A DNA stretch of 64,000 nt from Azolla caroliniana. Taxonomy: Eukaryota; Polypodiophyta. Positions 1-13,031 of this stretch are shown in pieces. The DNA lies in NCBI GenBank assembly GCA_043228905.1, contig JBHGNT010000001.1, positions 32,922,001 to 32,986,000 of the forward strand, written 5' to 3'. The position numbers and the translations under genes are program-made. Under the pieces are notes generated by a model, which did no database searches, was not told the DNA's origin, and saw only the letters and a list, made by a program, of their open reading frames with translations. Position 1 is the first letter of the stretch; each line of letters begins with the position of its first letter.

Positions 1-1020
1 GAAGACCCATCAAATGCAATCAATGACATCAGAACTCCAGATGTATCAGGTCAGACAGCTCTCTATGCACCCATCTCATTACAAGGTTTCACTGTACTCT
101 TGCTTAGAGGTAACATTTTATGGCAAAACATTTAATCCTCAAACATCTTTATGGTGGTGTTGAGTTGTGTTCACACTACATGCTTATTCTTTGTTTAGTT
201 TACAATGTGTCTGGTCTCAACATTTAATCCATCTAGACAATGGGTTTGTCAACCTTGTTGTTGACAAATAAAGTCTATTATCTCCAGATTCCAAAGGTAC
301 TCTCGTAAGACACACCTGTAGTACACATAAAACAAGATTTTGTTACTCAAAGATGTACAAAGACACCCTGTGGGCTGTCCTGATGATCAGAGACACTAAG
401 TACATGTGAAATCTATAATAAATACAAAAATTCTGTGTTTGGTCCCTTACTCCATGAAGATGCAACCTCTTGAGCGAATGTGTGATGGGTACTACGATAT
501 TTCAGCTAAAAATTTGTAATCCCATAAATGGCGTATGATTGTGTATTATATAGTAATAATCGGTTGTCTAACTAATTGATCCTGTAGCTGAATCATTGTA
601 GTTGACCGAGTTGGACAATACTATCTTATATTTTTTCACATCACCAACTAGCCATGCAATTCTGATGTGAAATACACCACATTCTACAATTGAAGGGTAT
701 AATGCATCTTTGAACCAATCCTAGAGCAGTCGGATTAGAACTGGAAGCATTCTGTTTTTGAATATCTCGTGCACCTTATATATATATCAATGTTAATTCT
801 TATTTGAACTTTGGTGCAGGGTCAAGTGAAGGAGCATTCAGCTGAAATAAAAAGGTTGAATGCAGAACTTGATGGAATAAAGCATAAGCTCTATGAAAAG
901 AAATCAAAAGAACAAAAACAAAAGCAAAAGATCAGAGATGCAAATCAATTAACAGGGCTTAATACAGAGGGTCCATCACATCCGAAAGTTCTAGGTGGTG
1001 GATTCAACATGGGGTTATGA
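1..1020 (+). CDS. CFAP58-like coiled-coil flagellar protein, last two exons (partial)
   Basis: Two exons join in phase: bases 2-49 end in MYQ with donor CAG|GTCAGA, and bases 820-1020 follow a TGCAG acceptor and end at a TGA. The joined C-terminus is a charged coiled coil (KEHSAEIKRLNAELDGIKHK), then a Lys/Gln-rich stretch, then the tail VLGGGFNMGL. A heptad-rich end followed by a short glycine tail recalls CFAP58 (CCDC147), an axoneme- and basal-body-associated protein. That match is from memory and is not proved by so short a piece. If right, it would act in the flagella of swimming sperm, which seed plants other than cycads and Ginkgo lack. The gene starts left of the window. Another coiled-coil protein remains possible. 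Confidence 0.5.
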
Positions 1021-3198
1021 AAATTTTTCTTGTTGGTTTTGCTGGCAATCAGAAATTTAAGGTATGATGAAACACAGTTTAATACTCAATGCTTCTGACT
1101 TTATTTTCAATTGTTGAATCTGATTATTTTAATATTTCTGATTTTTATCCAACAGGTCTACTGTTAAATGTTGACCACGAGTGGTTTGAACTTTGCTTCA
1201 CCAATCAGCAAACCATTGTACAACATTCTCATACCCAAGATTGGGGTAGGCACCTTTTGTGACATGTTGATCTCATTCAATTAATACTTGATAGAGCCCA
1301 TACATATGAATGATGAGAATGTCAGAAATCATATATTTAATTGTTTGACAGTTGAGAGATATCGGTATGTTCTTTGCTATAGAGTGTCATCTAATTTCAT
1401 GTGTTCCGGGCAGCCACGAACTTTGGATTGCAAAGACACAACAGCATTTTGTCAATACATATTTATATTTATATTTAAGTAATGTATTATTTGTAAATAT
1501 ATATATTTATATATTTAAGGCATTAAGCTATTAGAAAAAGAACAAAAGATATATGAGAGCGAGACAAACAGAGAAAATTCTGCATTTATGGATAACACCC
1601 CTAACTGTTATTTTAGAGAGACAATGGGCGCAGCAACTACATGTCCAATTTCAAGCCTTAATGAAATCATGGATGCACATGATAAAGTGTCCCTACTGAT
1701 TATGTTGCCCATGTAATGGTGCATTGTTACTTGTGAGCGTTGTAATTTGTTGGGGGTTTTGTTACTTATGATAGCGTCTTGTCATCACACAGCCCCTTGT
1801 GAAATATAGCCCCTTGTGTCAATTTTGTTGTAATGATGTTTACTTTTGAAGTATAGTGAAAATAGATCGTATGATATTTAGGATATGCTGTTGGAGGTTC
1901 ATACAATTTTACAAAGATAATCTTTGGAAATTTTGGAATTGAAAATCTTTGACAATGTTGGCAACACGTCCTAATTAATGTGCAAGACCACAATTTGGAG
2001 TCAATTTAGTGAAAATAGATCGTATGATATTTAGGATATGTTGTTGGAGGTTCATACAATTTTACAAAGATAATCTTTGGAAATTTTGGAATTGAAAATC
2101 TTTGACAATGTTGGCAACACGTCCTATTTAATGTGCAAGACCACAATTTGGAGTCAATTTTGAATTTTATTTATTTGCCACACCAAGCAAGACATGCTCA
2201 ACTTTAACAACTTTGTCAATACACATTTCGTAATAGCAATTTACTTAGAAGATGAACTCCAGGTGTATGGTATAATTTCGAAAGACAGACTCTCGGTCAA
2301 CCAACACATTGTATTGTACCTTCCAATGATTCAGAGAGAAGGACCATTAGGTCTTTTTCAGGATTTCCCATAGAGTAAACAAGTTTTTGCCATTTTTTAT
2401 GTTTTTGCTTGGTTCATAGTAAATAGCTCCCAAATCATGACTATTCGATCAATTAATCTATTTCAAGGTGAAATTAATCTATTTCAAGATATTACATTGG
2501 TGAATCATTTGACCTCAACTAAACCATGGTGACATTATTGAAAACTTTTTGAATCTTAATAAATAGGCTTTACAGGAGTAATCCTAATATATGGGCACGA
2601 CTCATTTCTCACGTATCATCAACAAACCAATCAACAGCATTATACATGAAATGCAACAAGAAATTATAGTGAATGGTAGATAACTTATTCTACAAGAATG
2701 ATGTGTTTAGTGTATCCAATATAAAAATCTGTTGAAGTGAAATCTGAATGCAGAATCCTTAGTATAACTGCAACTTCCAGACTAACATGGGTACTGCGTT
2801 TTAGCCAAAAATAAGAACCAAAAACTTTTTTGACATAGCGGTTTTAACGTCTCAACCTCATAGCTCAACAAACAACTAAACAAGTTTTTAACAATGCTGA
2901 TATCTTACATACAACGAGGATGGGGACTTTCCATTCCGACATCCCCACAGAAAACTAAGCACGCCTGAGTTTGTGAATAACATGATTTATGCTACTGAAG
3001 TAGTTCTATAATCATCACAACAAACTGGTTCAACTTAATTTAAAAAAATATATCCAGAAATGCATCCTACTCCCTTCATTAGGAGATCTCTCCTACTGAA
3101 CTTTGAAGTATAGAAAACATTACCAGATAGAAACTCAGCAGAATTGAATGGCAAAGATGTGAACAAGTATTGTTGGTTCCTTCAGAAAATTGTCACAA
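1021..3198. other. Intergenic region between the convergent CFAP58-like and PP2A-A genes
   Basis: The two flanking genes converge, so this stretch holds both 3' UTRs. It is AT-rich with no coherent reading frame. Its one clear structure is the 153-bp tandem duplication listed separately. Confidence 0.6.
1855..2160. repeat. Two-copy tandem duplication, 153-bp unit
   Basis: Bases 1855-2007 and 2008-2160 align end to end. I see two substitutions (ATGCTG versus ATGTTG, and TAATTAATG versus TATTTAATG), so about 99% identity. The copies abut directly, which points to a recent tandem duplication. It lies about 0.8 kb beyond the stop codon of the CFAP58-like gene and has no coding content. Confidence 0.93.
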
Positions 3199-6100
3199 TC
3201 AAGTCGACATATATTGGTCACAGGTCTGCAAAGCCTGAGCAGCAAAATATCTCACATCAACATCTGGATCCTCACTTAGCTCTATCAGACAAGGCCGAAT
3301 GCTTTGCTCCACAACCTATAGAAGAGAAGAGCAATGATGTAGTATCCAGTTCAATTGTTGCAAAACAATCCAACCAAAAGTAAATAAATCCGCAAGTTTC
3401 TGAGAGATTGTTTTAGAGTTAGGTGAACAAATGAAATGAATACAGTAAATCAGCTTCTGTATAGAACATGTGCATACATAGATAGCAGTACACATATTTT
3501 GGCAGCTAACTGTTATGCACATCTTTCTTCATATCAAAGAAATTAGGATTTGCTTTGAGTGAGATTGCTTCTCTCATACAAATCCGCAATGTAATTGGGA
3601 TGAAATAATGAGGTTTGATTTGTATGAGAAACAACCCAATTAAAACAAAAATGCAATGATGCTTTCAGAACAAAAATGAGTGGTCCTCAATCATAATATA
3701 CATAATACACATGCATCTCTCTATGTTCCTTGCAGATCTATACTTGTGTTTCACGGCCACTGATCACAAACAATAAATACTTGTGCATAAACCGTACAAA
3801 GCCCAATAAGAAAAATCAATATTAATCAAGTTTGAATTGAAAAATGAGGAGTTACCGTCGCATCCACAACAGACGTCAAAGCTTGTAAAACTTTAGCCAC
3901 ATTAAATTTGATGTTTGGCACCCTACAGTAATGCCATAAACTGTGAGTCAAACTCAAATCGAAATTTGCGGAAAACGAGAACTAAATTCTTTGCTCACTA
4001 ATCCAGATATCCTAACTTATTCTCCATGAAGCTACATTCTTTCTATCATTTTTGAGCTCTTCGACTATAGTCACAGAACAGTTCGAAAATCTGTCCATTT
4101 TGGGAGGAATGTAGAGTCCAATACAACCCCTACAGTTTTTTTGAATAAGAAGTTATTGGCATACCTATCCTTTGCAGCCTCAATGACCACAGGAAGCATA
4201 GTTTGACATGTTACTTCAGCTCCCATCACTGGAGCAAGTAGTGATATAGCATTTAAAATAGTCATTCGATATAGATAATGACCATTATTAATCATCTCAA
4301 GAACCTGGCAAAAGAAGAACCTGTAGTTAAGCAGTACAGATTTCTGCAGGTAATGCTACTCAGACAGACATGAAAATTTTGTACCAATACATATATTTTG
4401 AACTCACTTCAATAACAACCTTTTAACTTGTGTGCTTACAGGTAAAACAATAGAAGTGGCACACTGATTGTTATCTTGCATATAGTTGAGCGACTCAATT
4501 GAAAAAGCAGTGAAATGAGGTTTAAAATGCTAAGGATCATTGAAATGAAAATTACACAAGTAAAAGATGGAATGCCTCTAGAAACAATACCTGGGGAACA
4601 ATGTGTTGCATAGCCCATTCAGGCCCAAATTCCTCTGCTAGCCTTTTAAGATTATTAGCAGCAGCTTCTCTTATGGAAAATACCTGCATGTTGAATTTGT
4701 ATCCTTCAATACTGATAGATAAGTATATAAAACAGTGTGTATGTCTGTACAAAAAAGAGTACACGAATGATAACAATGGAACATAAGGTGTCTATATGAT
4801 CCCATAACACAAAGTGGTGAGAAATAAAAGTTCCATAATCTAGCTTGTGGCGATATGCCCAGGGTAGTACAATGATAAAATGAATACAATGATGAAATGA
4901 AACCACAATATACCTAGCTTCAGCATGCAATGATCTATGGACAAAGAATGAAATATCCAGGTGAACATGGTGTGAATATGGCTGACAGGTAGCTTCCCAT
5001 AGTACAAGGTGATGAGAAACAACTCCCTGATATAGCTTGTGGCGATATGGCCAGGGTAGCACAATGATAAAATGAATGCAATTATGAGAGAAAACCACAA
5101 TATACCTAGTTTCAGCCTGTAATAATCCGTGGACAAAGAATGATATATACAGGTGTGAACATAGTGTGATTATTGCTGACAGGTAGCCTCCCACAAGGAC
5201 TGCATCAGAAGCTGTTCCCGACATTGAGAAGATGGCAATGTGCACTCATATAATCTCTCTTAATCATGCCTTCATGCCTTTCAACTGGAAGCTTCATAGG
5301 CATAGTCTGTTGACGCTCTTTGAGGATGTTCCAGTTACCCATACTTGTATAGTCTCTCCTACTGCTTGCTTAGATCATAAGCTCCAGAAGAGCTCATCAT
5401 CGTATCTTTGACTTTGGGGAATAGTCCCAGGGCAAGAATACATCTAACAATGGATGATGTAAGGACATAGATGCTATTTGGGTGGTGACTGTGGAAAAGA
5501 AGACAATAATATACATGGCCAATGCTACATAATAGAGAATGAGATGGTGCTGGGAACCTAATCTAAGTACATGGCATCATGGAGACTAGCATGAATCATA
5601 TTTGGCAAGGTTCTCACAGAATCATCATCTGTGATGGTGCATACAATCTCGGGATTTTTTAATCAAGGATATGCATGAGTGGTGACCAGCTTTAGCATTG
5701 AAATTCCCATAAGGAAGACGTCCCCAAAGGTGAAATACTCCACATACCCTCTGCCAAGCATGGGTATGGGACACCTTCGCTCCGCCCACTTCCTTCTATG
5801 TCATAGCAAATCTAGAGCATGAGGCAAAATCATGTAAGGCAATGTATAAAGTTTGATCCTCTGCAAGCGCTAGATTGGTTCGCAAGAAACTTGCAATTGG
5901 TTTATGAGCAACAAGTCATATCCATTTGACTTACTCTCTAAAGAGAATGGCCAGACTGTATGAATTGTTCCACCATGTACAATTTCACCGGGATCAAGGT
6001 CTGACCCAAATTACACAGATGCCATAGACAGTCTCACTGAAAACCATGTACCCTGAGTAGGCCTCTCTGGAGGCTCTCATCCATCTCTTTTGAGAAATAT

Positions 6101-9100
6101 GATATCTCAACCACCCATCACATCCATGAGTCACTCTGAATCCATCCATTAGATCTTCATTGCAGTCCTAAACATCAACCTGATGCTCCTAGTTTTGTGT
6201 TCCACAGGCCAGGAGTTCCTATGTGATGAGTTTCCATCAATGACGAATCCCTATCACGGTAGTTGGTTCTCTTCCCTTATGTTCTCGGTCCACTTCAGGC
6301 ATGCAAACTCTCCTAAGAGTGACATTGAATTTGGTGAGGTTATCATCAAGGTAAACAAGCAGCCCTTTAAGGCCAAGTGGGATCATTTGCTTGGGATTGA
6401 GGTACTTCTTACCTCTTCGGATCAAGGTTGTTAGGTACGTTAGATACGGTACGGATACCATACGTATATAACATATTAATACGCGTATAGTACCTCCCAA
6501 TTTAAAAATACGTTAAATACGTTTTTTAATATGTTAATACTTATAAAATACGTATAGTACGTTAAATACTTCTAGAATTTGAAAAATTATTTATCTTTCT
6601 AAAAAATATTTATAATATTGTAAAAAGCATCTATGTTTACACACTTTTGTGATGTACATTATAGTTCTATATCCTAAAACGCATATAAGACATTTGAACA
6701 TTTCACATCCTAAAATACTTATAATATGGATGTCGACATTCACTTATTCTATAAATCAATGTAAGTGTGTATCGCGATGTTCTACTTCAAATTGTAATTA
6801 TTTACGATTATGCCTTCATAGATTGAGGAATCATCTACGATTATTACACTCAAGATAGGTTTCTGTCGTCTTTTCTCTCTTCTTCTACTTCTTCTATCTT
6901 CTATGATTATCACACTCAGAGTCAGGACAGGTTTCTGTCTTCTTTTCTCTCTTTTTCTTCTTTTTCTTCTTTTTCTTTTTCTTCTTCTTCGTCCATCATC
7001 ATCTCTTCTATTCTTCTTTTTGCTTCTTTTTCACTAAAATCTTTTTTTTCTATTGCTTTTTGTTGGGGTTTTTCTTCTTATAAATACATATTATACCTGT
7101 TTTTTCAAATGTACGTTAAATATTGTATTGGACAAATATACATGATCTTTGACTGAACAACATTGAGGTATAGTACGTACTATACAAATTATGAGGTACT
7201 ACACGTATTTAAATGTTAAATACGGGTACGTAAACAACCATACTTCAGATGGAAATTGGAGGATGAGGGATTCTGCCTAGCTTTACGTGCTTTTCAACAA
7301 ATAGAAACAGATCTCCATTCACATGGCCAGGTTACATGTGTGCTTCTCCACCACCTACCTACCTGAGGCGTATATATGTTCTCAACAATCCTAGTGACCC
7401 CAATGTTAAATTGACAGACATGTCACATTCTTCTTGGTTAGTGCGTACAATAGCCTTGGTTAGTTTCCTCTTTTTGTGCAACAAACTTGGTTTCTTGATT
7501 GTTATTTTCGATTCCTCTTTCTCAATCTCAATCCAATCCTTCTTGAGCTCCCCTTTGATATCTCTCTATCATCACATTTGTGTAAGTTCATGTATTCAAT
7601 GTTGAATAATTGAAGCTCTTTCAAAATAATACCTTGGCATATGCATGTGGGTTGGAGCTCTTTTCCAAGTTCTTGATTTTTTTTCTCAAGAATGTATGTG
7701 CACTTTCCAGAGCAATAACCTTACAAGTCTAACACATTGAGTGCAGAGCCACTATGTTTCTTGTTCATGTCTTCTACTTTTGAGAGTTTCCTTGACTTTT
7801 CTTGTCATCCTAGAGGAAAGTTTAATTGAAGATTAACAATGAAGATGGGAAAAAGACATGGACAGGGGGAATAGGGCTCAATATCACTTCAGAGAGAAGA
7901 AGGGCAAGTGACCATACATCTGGTTAGTTTTGGACAATTACAAGGATCTCTTCTACGTTTTGGTCTGTTCAAGTGAGTTGGAGTATCAAATGATATATTT
8001 GAGACAAAACCTCTACTGAAACTAAACATCATTCGAATATATTTGACAGAACATAGGATTATTTCAATTGGAGAAATAGTCTCTTATTTTCCTTTAAGCA
8101 GAAGCTTACCTGATCACCAAGCCACTGCATGCATAAGGCTCCAAGTTTATCATCAAAGAAATCAACGCCCAATTGGCTTGCTAACAGAGGAATATACTCA
8201 ATTATTGCAAGTCGAACTCGCCAATGCTTGTCTTCTGCCAGTTCTACAATTGCAGGTAGAAGAGACTGTGAAAGCAAATCAATACCAATAACCTGCACAC
8301 AAGAACAGCTGCCATTTAACCCTCAATTTTCTTTGATAGTTATTCATACAATGTTTAGTTCCAAAGTTGAGCAAACATATAAACTCTCAGGTTTTCAAAC
8401 ATTGCTCGACTCTCATCATTGAATATAAACCATTGCAAAGTAGCATATTCTAAGCTTTATCATTACTGTACAAATATGTCTGACACAATACTGTGTACAT
8501 TGGGAGAGAGAGAGAGAGATGAAATGAACAAAAATTAACATAGTTAAAAACAAAAAATTTAGACCCTGGCTTTAAAATCCGTACCTGATTAACTTGGTCA
8601 AGCTTGCTAATTATATTCAACCGCACATCCGGAAATTCATCTTTCAAGAGTGAAAGAAAGATAGGCAGCAGTTGCTCAATTGTGGCTTCCTAAAAGAAAA
8701 GTATCACACAAAAAGAATATAAAACAGAAGATCCGGTAAGGCAAGCCAAAAGATGTCAAGAAATAACCATACTTTCCCTAGAATAGGAGCCATGCCCATG
8801 ATGACTGATGCAAGGGCAGCCCGGACATGTTGTGATGAGTCAGATGCCAAGTCCTATCATTGATATGTACAATATTTAAAGTCGATTATGAGGTTTCAAA
8901 ACAATTCTCTCAACATAACATAAAAGAGTTTGGCTTACCTTAACACAGGGGAGTATAGATTGAATTGCAAGTGGAAAGCTCACAATCTTGCAGAACTTGG
9001 TCACCTTTCCAGCAGCAGCAATTCTTACTTCAGCCTCATTGTCACGGAGCAAGCGTACATAAGCTGGTACTAGTTCAGCCCTGACACATGAGCCAAATAA

Positions 9101-10683
9101 GAATGTTTATGGTTAACTGAAAAGAGTGTGCTAAACATTCATTAAAACTACACTAAACAAACTCACTAACATTGTTGATTCGGGACCCACTGCCTCACAG
9201 AGGTCATACAACTGATTGGCAACCATGTATCGCACCCTCCATGATTTATCCTGATATAGTCATGCATAAGGAAACATCCACCCCATAAACATACGACAAA
9301 ATCAATGTCTGATGAAGTTAAATATTATGTTATAGATATACACACAAACCTGAGAAAAACTGATTATAACAGGTAGAATGCTTGCAACACAATCCTGTGG
9401 TTCCAAAAGCTTGCCTAATGCAGCACACCCCTCGACTGCAAGAATCCTTACAGAATCCTGAACTGCAAGTCATTAGAATTTGTAAGACATATAATAGCAA
9501 AGTAGCAGTAGTACGATAAAACTTAGGATTCGAACACTCCAGTTTCATTCAGAATGCAGATTCATGTGAACAAAAAGTACCATCTTGAGTCAAGTCCCTA
9601 AAAAAGGACAGGATCTCTGACTTGAGATATGAAGGCTCAACAGTCGCAGCAAATTTGCCCAGATTTGAGGCAGCTGATCGTCTCACCATTGGCAAATCAT
9701 CATGACAAAGTTGATTGTATACTGCTCGTAAATCAGAACGAAGCACTTCTCTAGCACTCGGATATGCAATATGAAAGAGCCCACAAGCAGATACACGTGC
9801 TGTGAACCATTCACCAGCCCCAAGCCTCTACACAGGGAATTACAGTAGTACACAACTTGGTGAGTCGGTAGAGGTTTCCAGATAAATGCATTTTTCACTA
9901 TATATACATACATACATACATACATATATATATATATATCATTTTATTTGCTAAATGCAAAGTGAGAGAGAACATCACAAAACTCAATTAGAACAGAAAA
10001 GGTTAGGAAAACCTTGAGTATTTCATTATTTTCCCTATATTTTCCAGATAAATGCATTTTTCACTATATATATATATATATATATCATTTTATTTGCTAA
10101 ATGCAATGTGAGAGAGAACATCACAAAATTCAATTAGAACGGAAAAGGTTAGGAAAACCTTGAGTATTTCATTAGGAAAAGGCCTCTAGATGGTATGTGG
10201 CGAAACAATACACAGTCAAGGGCAGAGAATAAAGAAAACTCAGGGTATTTTGAAGCTTTTCTCATTAAAACTGGAGAGATCAATATCTACCTTCACCAGT
10301 GGAACAAACCATTCAGCTAAATCTCCCTCTTTCATTTGAGATCCAATCCGGCATAGAGATTCCACAGCCTTGTCTCTAACAACTGTTTCTTCTACAGTGC
10401 AAAGTGTTTCGAGAGGAGATAACAGGACATGTGCATACTCTACACCACCAACATAAGGAATAAATGCACCTAGCTCTTCAGCCATAGCCAGTAGAACTTC
10501 ATCATCATCATCATTATTTTCATTTAGAAAGGGAATCAACTCTTTTCTTGTCCTCTCCTCTCCAAGAGCTCGGGCAATGGTGGATAAACGTCGTATAGAA
10601 TTAAGTCGCAATTGAATGTCATCATTCTTCAATTCATCAATAAGAATTGCTATTGGATACAACGGTTCGTCGACCATGGCCAT
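3199..10683 (-). CDS. PP2AA: Protein phosphatase 2A scaffold (A) subunit, HEAT-repeat protein
   Basis: This is the rod-shaped scaffold that joins the catalytic C and regulatory B subunits of PP2A. Coding exons, in order: 10683-10291, 9827-9581, 9462-9350, 9250-9171, 9080-8939, 8853-8773, 8689-8585, 8292-8110, 4683-4591, 4304-4165, 3922-3856, 3315-3199. They total 1761 bases and encode 586 aa, against about 587 in other plants, and every junction keeps phase. Hallmark stretches are [20 protein letters not shown] at the start, [55 protein letters not shown] and [20 protein letters not shown]. All belong to the 15-HEAT-repeat array. The start is MAMVDEP; the second Met is equally possible. Intron 8 (3426 bp) has been enlarged by repeats. 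Family assignment is certain. Confidence 0.97.
4803..5186. repeat. Two-copy tandem duplication, about 192-bp unit, in PP2A-A intron 8
   Basis: The segment with TAGCTTGTGGCGATATG at about 4841 recurs 192 bp later at about 5033. The surrounding text (GGGTAG.ACAATGATAAAATGAAT, ACCACAATATACCTAG, TGGACAAAGAATGA, GCTGACAGGTAGC) also repeats, with scattered substitutions and small indels. It is older than the 153-bp duplication. The open frames across it are a by-product of the repetition, not a gene. Confidence 0.85.
6426..7239. mobile_element. Putative non-autonomous DNA transposon with imperfect terminal inverted repeats
   Basis: The left end reads GGTTGTTAGGTACG and the right end, read inverted, GGTTGTTTACGTACCC. 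Similarity continues inward for roughly 90 bases: GCGTATAGTACCTCCCAATTT matches inverted GTGTAGTACCTCATAATTTG. The ends are full of the word ACGTTAAATAC. The interior has no coding potential and includes a long CTT-rich tract. I found no exact target-site duplication (CGGATCAA on the left, ATACTTCA on the right), so the superfamily and exact ends are open. It sits in intron 8 of the PP2A-A gene. Confidence 0.55.
9877..10175. repeat. Two-copy tandem duplication, 165-bp unit, in PP2A-A intron 1
   Basis: A block beginning TTCCAGATAAATGC at 9877 is repeated from 10042. Both copies carry TTTTTCACTATATA, an AT microsatellite, ATTTGCTAAATGCAA and AGGTTAGGAAAACCTTGAG. The first copy has an extra CATA run before the TA run; substitutions elsewhere are few. 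It lies in the first coding intron of the PP2A-A gene and does not touch either splice site. Confidence 0.9.
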
Positions 10684-13031
10684 TTACTTCCCTGAAATCA
10701 ATGGAGTTAATTATTGTGACGAAGGAATCATTACCAAAAACTGGACTTCAGTGCAATGAGAAAAGGAATACTTACTGAAACGTTCACACTGCCTTCCTCA
10801 GTTTACTTAAATAATCTACAGTAAATTTATGCTACAATCTGCAAAAAGGAAATGTGCACATCAAATTTTGAACCAAATGTAGCACAAGCAAAAAAGCAGA
10901 AGAAGGGTGTCAACATATACAACAAAGAAAGTACATTATGGTTTGCCTACCGTAAGAATGGCTACCTATCATATAGGGGGTCATTACAGATTGAACAGAA
11001 ATACATCCATTGAAAACATATAAGGAAAGGGATTCTTAATCTCGTACTTTGCAATCTACAGATAGAATCAAGACATCTTATTAACATTGACATGGAGGAA
11101 ATTTGTTATCTGATTCATTGGGTTAATTAATTGATTAAGAGAGTTCCATCCCAACACTCTAGCATTAAATTTGTGTTCATTACTGACGTTCATTGGATTA
11201 TTAGTTGATTAGAGAAGTTTGTTGCTAATATTCTTGCATGAATTTGTGTTAATTAGTCATGTTCATTTGGTTATTATAAAAGCTGCAGATTCTGGTCCTA
11301 ACACTGTTGGCCGGTCCGGACAGCCAAGGTGTGAAAAAGGGCCAGGCCATACGGACAAGCGCAGGTCGAAACCAATACGGGTGGGGCCAGACAGGTGGCT
11401 GACACAAGGGGAGCTTATGTAACTTATGTAAATGATTAGATGGAATAGTAACGGTTTTACGTTCTTGACGTAACTGGCCAAGCTCCCTATAAAAAGAGAC
11501 ATGTAGTCTTGTAAAATGGTTACCGGTTGTATTGAGTCAGTCTTCTAATAGAATCTCTGTTTGCTTATACTTGGTCTCTGGGTTCTGAGAGACTCTTTTA
11601 AAACTGTGTACTGTAATTAACCAATCGGTGTAGCCGGCTCAGATCTTGTGTTCAAGCGCATACTATAGTCTGATCAGGTATAGTTCTGTGTGGAGGTACC
11701 TTTATACATCTGTGTGTAGCATTGCACTGCCAAGTGTGACCAGTCAGTATTTCCCATCCTTCAACCACAATACCTTGATCAGGATACCTAGGCAGTGAGT
11801 ATCCGACCCCGTGTTGCTCAGGAGCAGTAACAAACACTCTTGCACAATTGTTCACCATGTTAAAATAATCCCATACCTAAGGACACCACTCACCCTGGTT
11901 CCTATTATCAAGGTCTTTGATTGCCCGGGATGTTTTTCCTTCAGTTACCCAATGTAAATTGTCTTAAAGATTGTTTTCTTTCAGTTATCTTCTATGAGTC
12001 CCCTGTACTGGAGAGGGCACTTCTCAATAAATTGATGTAGAAGGAGCTGATACATTGACAGATAGTATTATCTAGTCTTACAACAATCATAAAAATGTAG
12101 ATCACTTCCATTCCCATGGTATGCAAATGAAAATAACTGACGCTCTTGAGAGGATAAATAAGGCTTTGGAAACAGCCTATATGCATTCATAGAATGAAAA
12201 CATAATAATAATCAAGCCAGGATATGAAGTGTTTTTTGGGGGTTTTCTTGAGTTGATCAAACTGAGGTGTCCTTTTATGAAAATTTTGCATTTTTTCAAT
12301 ACCTAAATAAGCTACTAGCTGATGCATAGATCCTTACATAAACCACAGAAATTATGTCTAATGAAGAAAACTCGTGCCTTTCCAAACGGCATAGAGATAA
12401 TCAAGAATTTCTGTTCCCACAGACTGAAAAAAACAGGAGAAAAACTCCTTTCAAGCAGTATCGACCTAGCTGATGAGCTGCTAGCTGATACATAAATCTA
12501 TGAAAATAGATAGAACCATACATACTCTCAGATATCATAGAGATAACAAATAGTTTCTATTCCACATCCGGACAGTAGCTACAGATCCCTTAAGGAAAAA
12601 GAGGATCTTTATAAAACATCGCTATACGCACTTCTGCTCGTTTCAACATGTGCTTGCCTACACGCGTTAAAGAATGACCTATATCCTCGAGAATTTCAAA
12701 AAGTCCCATGTCTCTCTTCGTCGAGGATATGACAATTTCCACGAAGACAAGGGGAGCGGGAGGGGAAAAAATAAGAAGACGGATGGATGGATGGAAGTTT
12801 TAGGTGTGTGGGAAGAAGCAAGAATCCACGGGGTAGCAGAGAAACGGAGACGGAAAGAAGACGAACATACCTGATCTGCTAGACGAAGCTTCGCGACCTC
12901 GCTCTGTCTGTCTGTCTGTCTGTCTGTTGTTTTTCTGTCTCTGAAACACACAGAGAAGTGGAACGATGGATGCAGGCCTCGATTCAACAGAGTTGGGAAT
13001 TTTCACTCTCTCTCTCTCTCTCTCTCTCTCC
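10684..13031 (-). other. 5' UTR, 5' UTR intron and probable promoter edge of the PP2A-A gene
   Basis: On the minus strand a TTTCAG acceptor leaves eight bases (10691-10684) before the start codon, with AAGTAA directly upstream of ATG. A strong donor, CAG|GTATGT, lies at 12871/12870. This suggests a noncoding first exon from about 12990 to 12872 and a 2179-bp UTR intron. The first exon carries a tetranucleotide CTGT/GACA run (about 12902-12927). A (TC)n run at 13005-13031 lies just upstream. The splice sites are read from the sequence. That they are used together is inference, and transcripts would decide it. Confidence 0.6.
11305..11832 (+). mobile_element. Solo LTR (528 bp) flanked by a 5-bp target-site duplication
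   Basis: The element begins TGTTGGCCGG and ends CAGTAACA, giving the expected TG...CA ends with short inverted termini (TGTT/AACA). AACAC occurs immediately before (11300-11304) and after it (11833-11837), as 5-bp integrase-made duplications do. A TATA box (TATAAAAAG at 11488) is placed as in a plant LTR, with about 340 bp after it for R and U5. No internal retroelement sequence or second LTR is nearby, so unequal recombination between two LTRs is the likely origin. Copia or Gypsy origin cannot be told. It lies antisense inside the 5' UTR intron of the PP2A-A gene. Confidence 0.72.

Noticed and set aside
4706-5245. 179-codon minus frame in PP2A-A intron 8
   Set aside because: It is produced by the 192-bp duplication, lacks recognisable domains and lies in an intron of a well-supported gene.
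5200-6425. Degenerate retrotransposon in the left part of PP2A-A intron 8
   Set aside because: The sequence looks repeat-derived, but I could not find a pol motif on either strand, so no element is claimed.
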